This document shows positions 1-5,042 of a DNA stretch of 5,042 nucleotides, piece by piece. The stretch comes from Planctomycetaceae bacterium (GTDB taxonomy: Bacteria; Planctomycetota; Planctomycetia; Planctomycetales; Planctomycetaceae). The notes beneath the pieces are model-generated. The model saw nothing but the letters and a program-made list of their open reading frames with translations. It did not search any database and was not told where the DNA came from. A program made the translations under genes and the position numbers. The stretch spans positions 1 to 5,042 of the forward strand of contig JAEUIG010000358.1 in NCBI GenBank assembly GCA_016795125.1. Reading direction: 5' to 3'. Every line of letters begins with the position of its first letter. Position 1 is the first letter of the stretch.

Positions 1-3000
1 AGGCCGCCCTGCTTCTGGATGCGACCGGGAACCGAGTTGCCGGTCAACTGCTTGACGAGGTCTTCGGGTACAGAACGCACGTACACATCCTGTCGTGGGC
101 CGGCGATCTCGATGTCGTGCTCCTTGAACAGTTCGTCGACGGCGATATTCAGTTCGTGGTAGGCGCGACCCAGGTTCCGCAAACCGCTGACATGCACGCG
201 CAGCTCGAACTCGAGAGCGTAGGCGCCAAAGCTGTTGAGAATGGCGAAGGGAGGCGGCTCACTGAGCACGACGGGATTCTCGGCAGCGGCGCGCAGCAGC
301 AGCTCGGTGACGGCGCGCGGGTCGCTGCCGTAAGCCACGCCAATCTTGATCACCGCCCGCAGTGTCGGACTGGACAGCGTCCAGTTCACCAGATTTCCGG
401 TGACAAACTCGCGATTGGGAACGATCAATTCCTTGTAGTCCCAGTCCAGGATCGTGGTGGCGCGAATCTGGATGCGGGTGACAGTTCCGGACGATCCGCC
501 GATCGTCACCATGTCGCCGACGCGCATCGGGCGTTCAAACAACACGATGATGCCGGAAACAAAGTTGGCGAAGATTTCCTGCAGGCCAAAGCCGAGTCCG
601 ACGGTCATCGCCGCGACCAGCCACTGCACGCTGGACCACCCGACGCCGATGGTGCGAAATCCGAGCACAACCCCGGTGACCACGATGACGTAACGGGAAA
701 CCGTAGTCGCCGCGTATCGCGCACCGGCGTCGAGCGGCAATCGCTGCAGAATGGCGATCTCCATAATGCCCGGAAGGTTGCGCGACGCGAAGACCGTAAA
801 TGCGCCGATGAGCAGCGCGAGCAGCAGATCCGCCGCGGTGACCATCGCCGCTGCGCCGTCGTCCGACGGCAGTGCCTGGCCGTCCGGCCAAAGCGTGAGT
901 TCCCTCAGGAAGCCGAGCGCGGGGAGGACATCGATCCAGATCAGGTACAGCGCGATGGTGCTGCCCATGCCCGCCGCCAGCCGCAGCATGCGGCGCGACT
1001 GGGCGTTGATGTCGACCAATGTCAGTTCGGGCGTCGCTTCCGCAGGCAGTGGCTGCTCGGAGTCGTTCTGGGCCGCCTGCAACAGTAGTTCGCGCCGCTC
1101 CCGTCCGCGACGGATTGCCAGCTTTCGGTATGTCAGCAGCAGCCAGCGATGCAGGAATGCCGTCGTGAGGAGGATCGCGATTCCGCTGCAAACTGTCGCC
1201 GCCGCTCGTCCGGTGAACTGCACAGCCGTGTAATGAAAGCCGGCGGCGGAGAGCGCTGCGAGCGCGACGGGCAGGACCAGGAACAGCGTCACCCACAGGC
1301 CGCGGAGCCGGTACAGCAGACCGCCGGCATCGGTCGTCTGCAACGCCTGCAGCATGGGGCTCGAGGGACGCAGCCAGCGCAATATGGACCAGCCAAAACA
1401 CAGCATGCATGCGAGGAACGCGGCACGTCCGACACTCGCCACGATCTCACCGTCCCCCAGTTCGTCCGTGAAGGCGATGATGAAGACGGACGGCAGCAGC
1501 ACCGCCGACAGAAACCGCGACGTCCGGCGGAGCGCCGCCAGCACCGGCCGAGGCCAGCCAAAATGCGAGTGCGCCAGCGAATGTGACTGCGCCACGTGAC
1601 GCACGATCTCAATGATTGCCCAAACGGCAGCGACTGCCTGCAACCCGGAGCCCGCCGCCTGCAGCAGGTCGTCGCCGCGCGCTATCGAAGCAATCCGCAG
1701 TCCCAGCAGCAGCACGACCAGCGGCCCCGGAGCGGCGACCAGTAACAACAGCAGGATCGCTTCCACCGTCGGCAGGATATCCACGCAGGTTGCGCGTTCC
1801 GCAGCTTCGCCCAGCGACCTGATCTTCCGCTTGCTGCGGCCGCGAACGACGAGCAGGAACAGCGGCCCGAGCAGGCCTGCCAGCCAGACGCCCCAGTTTT
1901 CAGACACGTTGAGCAACACGACCCTTCCGGAACTGAGCCAGGCGCGCCGGTCGAGCAGCGCGGACACGGAGTTCAGGAACATGCGCGGCTGAGTGCCGAT
2001 GATGCCCGTGCTCCGCACCCAGAGGACGTGCTCGGCAAGCCACTGTGCCTCCTCGTCGACCAATGCGACAAACTTCTTCTGCTGGCTGTCGATGCGGACC
2101 AGGACATCCAGATGCTGCCGTGCGACAGCGAGCAGGTCGTCCAGCATCTTGAATCGCGCGGCCAGCAACGACTGCACCTGTTCTTCCAGGTCCTGCCGGG
2201 TAATGGACTCCGAAACCGGGCCCAGCGAGTCGATGGCATCGGCCGTCGCTTCGGGCAGATCGAGCAGCGACTTGCGTTCGGCCTCCCACTCCATCAGGTG
2301 GAGGTTGAGGTCCGAGATGGCCGCCTGCCGCGCCGCGATTTCGAGACGGACGTCGCGAAGGTCCGGCAGTGCGGACTGCCGACTGCGCAGCAGCACGCCG
2401 ACGGCCGCCGAGAACTCGGCGGCTTCGGCGCGCCCCTTGGTCGCTTCGTATTCCTGCACTCTGGTTTGGAGGTCCTTGTTGACGTCATCGAGCTTGATCT
2501 GCGACTCGCGCAGCGACTGGATAAGCTGTGCATTCTCATCGGCGACATCGGTGTTCCGCCGTGCTTCGGCGCGCACGGAAACATGCGACCGGGCCAGTGC
2601 CTGGCGGGCCTGCCGCGCTTCCGCATCGGCCTTTCGCCGTTGTGCATCGGACAGCAGCTTCTGAAACACCTGGACCTTGCGGTCGGAATCGCGGAGCTCG
2701 CGATCCGCCATGTCGAGTTGCAGGGATCGGCAGCGCGCTGTTCCCTCGTACGTTCGCAGTTCCTGGTCGAGCAGCACGAGCTCGCGCGTGAGCCGATGCT
2801 GCTTGGTTTGCAGTCGCATCTGCCGTACGGCGCGCACCCGGGGGTGCTCATCGGCCGGAGACGAGGCCGACAATTCCTGCGTCGCCTGTTGAAGCTGCTG
2901 CTCACCCTGCGACCGCAAATCCGCCAGCTGCGGGCGCCGTGCATTGCGGCGCTCAATCTCCGCCTTGATCTCCTGCTGTCGCTGCCTGACCGCCGCAGAC

Positions 3001-3521
3001 TGTGTTTCCGCCTCCTTCAATTTCGCGTTCAGTACGTCAACGTCCGCGCTGTTGATGCCGGCGTCCGGCGTGTCCGCTGCCGGCGGCTTACTCAGTTTTT
3101 CCTGAAGCTCGTTGACCAGCTGCGGAGCCGCTTCGAGTTCCTGTGCAAGCGCCGCGATGACCCGGTCGGTCTGTTCGGCCGACTGCAAATCGTCGATGGC
3201 TTTCTGGTACAGCTGATCCAGCGACATCCGGGTCGCGTCGTCAAGCTCGGCGTCCGGTGCAATTGCCTGTCGCTGCGCCGTCAGATCAGCCAGTGTCGGC
3301 AGCGAGACAGGGATCTCCGCACTCTTGGCGGGCGGGGAGGCTGCCGTCTCCGGAGTCGGGGTTGGACTCGGTTGTGGGACGACTTCTGCAGCAGCTGCAG
3401 CGCCGGCGGGCGCCGCATCCTGGGCGGAAACGAAATGTGTGTTCAGGACTGCTGCAAGCACAACGAACAGGCTGCAAACCCGGCTGCTTCCGTTGCCTGT
3501 CGTCCTCGAGCGTCGCTTCAT
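1..3521 (-). CDS. MscS-family mechanosensitive channel, large MscK/MscM (KefA/YjeP)-type, C-terminus cut by window edge
   Basis: Predicted inner-membrane channel that opens under membrane tension and releases solutes during hypo-osmotic shock. The frame is open from the ATG at 3521 to the window edge (1173 full codons, no stop). Residues 1-33 form a Sec signal peptide (MKRR..., hydrophobic VCSLFVVLAAVL, likely cleavage VSA|QD). An Ala/Pro-rich linker follows (about 34-70), then a long Glu/Gln/Arg-rich helical, probably coiled-coil periplasmic region (about 85-500), as in the MscS porin-type domain. Hydrophobic segments begin near 543, 584, 622, 670, 696, 743, 774, 847, 895, 940 and 965: about eleven, the number in E. 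coli MscK. The last is the pore helix, with GLGFGLQE (975-982), NFVSGIIVLFERP (986-998) and then MRVGDMVTIGG, closely matching the YjeP/MscM form as I remember it. The cytoplasmic beta and alpha/beta domains end near IEIAGPRQDVYVR, so only a short tail should be missing. The start is chosen for its signal peptide. The frame is open further upstream, and the only SD-like GGGAG (3538-3542) lies about 16 nt away, so initiation signals are weak. The family is certain; MscK versus MscM orthology is not. Confidence 0.95.
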   Translation of the reverse strand, partial: MKRRSRTTGNGSSRVCSLFVVLAAVLNTHFVSAQDAAPAGAAAAAEVVPQPSPTPTPETAASPPAKSAEIPVSLPTLADLTAQRQAIAPDAELDDATRMSLDQLYQKAIDDLQSAEQTDRVIAALAQELEAAPQLVNELQEKLSKPPAADTPDAGINSADVDVLNAKLKEAETQSAAVRQRQQEIKAEIERRNARRPQLADLRSQGEQQLQQATQELSASSPADEHPRVRAVRQMRLQTKQHRLTRELVLLDQELRTYEGTARCRSLQLDMADRELRDSDRKVQVFQKLLSDAQRRKADAEARQARQALARSHVSVRAEARRNTDVADENAQLIQSLRESQIKLDDVNKDLQTRVQEYEATKGRAEAAEFSAAVGVLLRSRQSALPDLRDVRLEIAARQAAISDLNLHLMEWEAERKSLLDLPEATADAIDSLGPVSESITRQDLEEQVQSLLAARFKMLDDLLAVARQHLDVLVRIDSQQKKFVALVDEEAQWLAEHVLWVRSTGIIGTQPRMFLNSVSALLDRRAWLSSGRVVLLNVSENWGVWLAGLLGPLFLLVVRGRSKRKIRSLGEAAERATCVDILPTVEAILLLLLVAAPGPLVVLLLGLRIASIARGDDLLQAAGSGLQAVAAVWAIIEIVRHVAQSHSLAHSHFGWPRPVLAALRRTSRFLSAVLLPSVFIIAFTDELGDGEIVASVGRAAFLACMLCFGWSILRWLRPSSPMLQALQTTDAGGLLYRLRGLWVTLFLVLPVALAALSAAGFHYTAVQFTGRAAATVCSGIAILLTTAFLHRWLLLTYRKLAIRRGRERRELLLQAAQNDSEQPLPAEATPELTLVDINAQSRRMLRLAAGMGSTIALYLIWIDVLPALGFLRELTLWPDGQALPSDDGAAAMVTAADLLLALLIGAFTVFASRNLPGIMEIAILQRLPLDAGARYAATTVSRYVIVVTGVVLGFRTIGVGWSSVQWLVAAMTVGLGFGLQEIFANFVSGIIVLFERPMRVGDMVTIGGSSGTVTRIQIRATTILDWDYKELIVPNREFVTGNLVNWTLSSPTLRAVIKIGVAYGSDPRAVTELLLRAAAENPVVLSEPPPFAILNSFGAYALEFELRVHVSGLRNLGRAYHELNIAVDELFKEHDIEIAGPRQDVYVRSVPEDLVKQLTGNSVPGRIQKQGG

Positions 3522-3611
3522 AACAATTTGCCAGATTCTCCCAAGGTGGCGCGGACATGGAACTGGCCCCGACAGGCCCCCGTTACCATCTTTGGCCGAA
3601 TCGATCGACCC

Positions 3612-3651
3612 GAATCCCTGGAGAATCCTGAAATTGAGCCGGAATTGACCC
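3612..3651. repeat. Two consecutive pairs of 11-bp-spaced short direct repeats in the divergent intergenic region
   Basis: GAATCC occurs at 3612-3617 and again at 3623-3628, an 11-bp period. Immediately after, AATTGAGCC (3632-3640) is followed by AATTGACCC (3643-3651), again an 11-bp period. The second pair reaches into the putative -35 box of the rightward promoter. Tandem half-sites spaced about one helical turn apart are typical of OmpR/PhoB-family response-regulator sites. That is family knowledge, and its application here is inference. Short repeats like these also arise by chance. Confidence 0.35.
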
Positions 3652-3657
3652 AATTCC
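3641..3657. promoter_or_regulatory. Perfect 7-bp inverted repeat over the -35 region, possible operator
   Basis: GGAATTG, a 3-base spacer ACC, then CAATTCC: a perfect 7-bp dyad in the 210-bp gap between the divergent channel and glycosyltransferase genes. It contains the candidate -35 hexamer TTGACC (3645-3650), so a dimeric regulator bound here would be expected to block or modulate rightward transcription. The 3-base loop and AT-rich arms, with no following T-run, argue against a terminator. The regulator is unknown. Confidence 0.4.
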
Positions 3658-3674
3658 ACGAATCGCGGTAAAAC
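3645..3674 (+). promoter_or_regulatory. Candidate sigma70-type promoter for the glycosyltransferase operon
   Basis: TTGACC at 3645-3650 (5 of 6 matches to the -35 consensus) is followed after 18 bases by TAAAAC at 3669-3674 (4 of 6 matches to the -10 consensus). Transcription would start around 3680, leaving a leader of roughly 50 nt before the ATG at 3732. The site is an AT-richer patch in GC-rich DNA, directly upstream of the first rightward gene. No comparably good promoter was found on the minus strand for the channel gene. Confidence 0.45.
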
Positions 3675-3717
3675 TCCCCGCTTCACACGAGCCGACATCG
3701 CGAAAGTCGAGTGGACA

Positions 3718-3723
3718 GGGAGG
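3718..3723 (+). promoter_or_regulatory. Shine-Dalgarno site that decides the glycosyltransferase start
   Basis: GGGAGG lies 8 nt before the ATG at 3732, which is ideal spacing. It falls inside the longer reading frame that would begin with GTG at 3711, so it favours ATG 3732 over the GTG as the true start. Confidence 0.75.
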
Positions 3724-3731
3724 TCCAGCGG

Positions 3732-4874
3732 ATGGCTGCACGACGACTGACCGTCGTTCAAGTTGTGCCCGAATTGAACTCCGGCGGCGTCGAACGGGGC
3801 ACGCTGGAAGTCAGCGGCGAGCTGGTCGCCCGCGGCCATCGCTCCATCGTCGTCAGCGGCGGCGGACGAATGGTCGATCAACTGGCCAGGGCGGGTGGTG
3901 AGCACGTCACGCTGCCAGTCGGCAAGAAGTCGCCGACGACCCTGCGCTGGGCCTGGGCGCTCCGCGGCCTGCTGCGGTCAGTGCAGGCCGACGTCGTTCA
4001 CGCCCGTTCGCGCATTCCCGCCTGGCTGTGTCGCGCGGTGCTGCCCACCCTGCCGGCGGCCGTTCGCCCACACTTTGTGACAACTTGCCACGGCCTGTAC
4101 TCGGTCAGCCGGTACAGCCGCGTGATGGTCTCCGGCGAACGGGTGATCGCCATCTCGAAGACCGTTCAGCGGTACATCGAACAGAGCTACCCGCAGGTTG
4201 ATCGTTCCCGACTGCGGCTCGTCTATCGCGGCGTCTCGCCGGATGAGTTCCCGCGCGGCTACCGGCCGTCGGCCGAATGGCTGATGAAGTGGCAGCTGGA
4301 GTATCCGCAGACCATCGGCCGCCGGATCGTGATGCTGCCCGGACGGATGACGCGTTACAAAGGCCATCACACGTTCGTCGAACTGATGGACCGGCTGCGG
4401 CAGCATGCGCCGGATGTCGTCGGCCTGATCGTCGGGGGGGAGGACCCGCGACGAACGGAGTACGCGGCATCCGTGCGACAGGCGGTCGCCGAACGCGGAT
4501 TGACGAACATCCTGTTCACCGGGCACCGCAGCGACATCCGGGACATCATGTCGATCGCCACGCTGGTCCTGTCGGTCTCCTCACAGCCGCCGGAAGCCTT
4601 CGGCCGCACCACGCTGGAAGCCCTCGCCCTCGGCACTCCGGTGGTCGGCTTCGACGACAGCGGCGTGGGTGAAATCCTCGCAGACATGTTCCCGGAGGGC
4701 GCGGTCCCGCACGGGGACGTCGATGCGCTCACCGCGCGAACCATCGCACTGCTCAACCACTGCCCGCCGGTGAAGCCCAACCAATCCTTCGTGCTGCAGC
4801 AGATGCTCAATCAGACGCTGGACGTTTACCACGAGCTGATCGACACACCCCAAGCCGCCCTTCGCGCCGCGTGA
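3732..4874 (+). CDS. Family 4 glycosyltransferase (GT-B fold), probably surface-glycan/LPS-type
   Basis: A 380-residue retaining GT4 enzyme, expected to transfer a sugar from a nucleotide-sugar donor to a growing envelope glycan at the cytoplasmic face of the inner membrane. Residue numbers count from ATG 3732. The N-terminal acceptor domain opens with LTVVQVVPELNSGGVERG; the Gly-rich loop SGGVERG (17-23) is typical of GT4. It continues with DVVHARSRIPAW and TTCHGLYSVSRYSRVM, the latter resembling an HGLY...RYN-VM stretch seen in LPS-locus GT4 enzymes. The donor domain carries GRMTRYKG (204-211, with Arg205 and Lys210 in the usual diphosphate-binding positions), VGGEDP (234-239), FTGHRSDI and the EX7E motif EAFGRTTLE (Glu288, Glu296). 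Length and motifs are complete for the family. The start follows the good ribosome site at 3718-3723; a GTG at 3711 would add seven residues. It heads a rightward unit with the next gene 27 nt away. A run of seven G at 4434-4440 lies in the frame. Donor and acceptor sugars cannot be told from sequence. Confidence 0.93.
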   Translation: MAARRLTVVQVVPELNSGGVERGTLEVSGELVARGHRSIVVSGGGRMVDQLARAGGEHVTLPVGKKSPTTLRWAWALRGLLRSVQADVVHARSRIPAWLCRAVLPTLPAAVRPHFVTTCHGLYSVSRYSRVMVSGERVIAISKTVQRYIEQSYPQVDRSRLRLVYRGVSPDEFPRGYRPSAEWLMKWQLEYPQTIGRRIVMLPGRMTRYKGHHTFVELMDRLRQHAPDVVGLIVGGEDPRRTEYAASVRQAVAERGLTNILFTGHRSDIRDIMSIATLVLSVSSQPPEAFGRTTLEALALGTPVVGFDDSGVGEILADMFPEGAVPHGDVDALTARTIALLNHCPPVKPNQSFVLQQMLNQTLDVYHELIDTPQAALRAA

Positions 4875-4890
4875 AGAACAATTGAAACAC

Positions 4891-4895
4891 AGAGG
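4891..4895 (+). promoter_or_regulatory. Shine-Dalgarno site for the downstream gene
   Basis: AGAGG stands 6 nt before the ATG at 4902, within the 27-base gap after the glycosyltransferase stop codon. No hairpin or T-run lies in that gap, so the two genes are probably co-transcribed. Confidence 0.6.
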
Positions 4896-4901
4896 CACAC
4901 C

Positions 4902-5042
4902 ATGCCCACCCCCAAGCGCATTCTCGTCGTCAGCGACGGCCTCCCCGGCCATTACAAGAAGACCAACGCCGTCGCACAGATCGTGCAGAAGCGGTACTCC
5001 GCCGACGTGCAGTGGCTGAACGTCAAGTTGCGGTTCGGCGCG
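4902..5042 (+). CDS. Start of an ELM1/GtrOC1-like putative glycosyltransferase, cut by window edge
   Basis: Only the first 47 residues are present and the frame runs open to the right edge. The N-terminus, MPTPKRILVVSDGLPGHYKK followed by TNAVAQIVQKRYSADVQW, has a beta strand and then SDGLPGH (11-17). This resembles the SDG-PGH-N motif that opens the bacterial proteins named after plant mitochondrial fission factor ELM1, now usually treated as putative GT-B glycosyltransferases and often seen in LPS-type clusters. The ATG has an AGAGG ribosome site 6 nt upstream and follows the GT4 gene by 27 nt, supporting an operon and a role in the same glycan pathway. The assignment rests on one motif and context. 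Another GT-B enzyme with a similar N-terminal strand-loop is the main alternative. No catalytic region is visible. Confidence 0.6.
   Translation, partial: MPTPKRILVVSDGLPGHYKKTNAVAQIVQKRYSADVQWLNVKLRFGA

Noticed and set aside
117..1088. 323-codon open frame on the plus strand
   Set aside because: It is antisense to the conserved MscS pore and cytoplasmic domains. Its Arg/Gln/Asp/His-rich translation is compositionally odd and matches no family I recognise.
535..1410. 291-codon open frame on the minus strand
   Set aside because: It is out of frame with, and inside, the channel gene. The frame carrying GLGFGLQE and FERP is the real one; this one is Arg/Ala-rich without motifs.
3286..3558. 90-codon minus-strand frame starting upstream of the channel start
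   Set aside because: It overlaps the channel's signal-peptide region in another frame, has no ribosome site or recognisable motif, and the channel frame has a clear signal peptide.
3572..3587. GGCCCC-GACA-GGCCCC motif as a hairpin or terminator
   Set aside because: The two halves are direct, not inverted, repeats and there is no T-run, so it cannot form a terminator stem.
2028..3671. 547-codon open frame on the plus strand
   Set aside because: It lies antisense to the channel gene, whose minus-strand frame encodes a signal peptide, coiled coil and membrane segments. The plus-strand translation is low-complexity Arg/Leu/Cys-rich with no domain, as expected from a stop-poor shadow frame in GC-rich DNA.
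3522..3710. Minus-strand promoter for the channel gene
   Set aside because: Only weak matches were found, such as TTTACC with GTCAAT 17 bases on, read on the minus strand around 3640-3670. None was good enough to report as a feature.
3978..4526. 182-codon minus-strand frame opposite the glycosyltransferase
   Set aside because: It is a shadow of the GT4 gene, whose plus-strand frame has all family motifs in order.

Overview
The window is GC-rich (about 60-65% by eye) bacterial chromosome from a Gram-negative-type organism. Two things point that way: an exported, MscK/MscM-type mechanosensitive channel that presupposes a periplasm, and glycosyltransferases of the kind found in lipopolysaccharide or other surface-glycan clusters. 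The Ala/Pro-rich segment after the channel's signal peptide and the sparse Shine-Dalgarno use on that gene would fit a planctomycete. A gammaproteobacterium or another Gram-negative phylum cannot be excluded, and there is no rRNA or other marker here to settle it.

Layout: positions 1-3521 are one minus-strand gene that runs off the left edge. It has 1173 complete codons in the window and encodes a large multi-domain MscS-family channel: signal peptide, Ala/Pro linker, long periplasmic helical/coiled-coil region, about 11 membrane segments, the MscS pore helix and the cytoplasmic MscS domain. Only the extreme C-terminus is missing. Positions 3522-3731 are the divergent intergenic region. It holds a plausible sigma70-type promoter for the rightward genes, with a perfect 7-bp inverted repeat over its -35 box and two pairs of 11-bp-spaced direct repeats. 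Positions 3732-4874 encode a family 4 glycosyltransferase (GT-B fold). After 27 bases, a second rightward gene starts at 4902 and is cut by the right edge. Its 47 visible residues resemble the start of the ELM1/GtrOC1-type putative glycosyltransferases.

The two rightward genes look like the beginning of an operon for building a surface glycan, for example an LPS core or a similar envelope polysaccharide. The channel gene is divergent, with no functional link visible beyond envelope biology and possible shared control through the intergenic repeats. There are no RNA genes, mobile elements or CRISPR arrays, and I see no sign of a novel system. The intergenic repeat cluster is the part most worth a second look.
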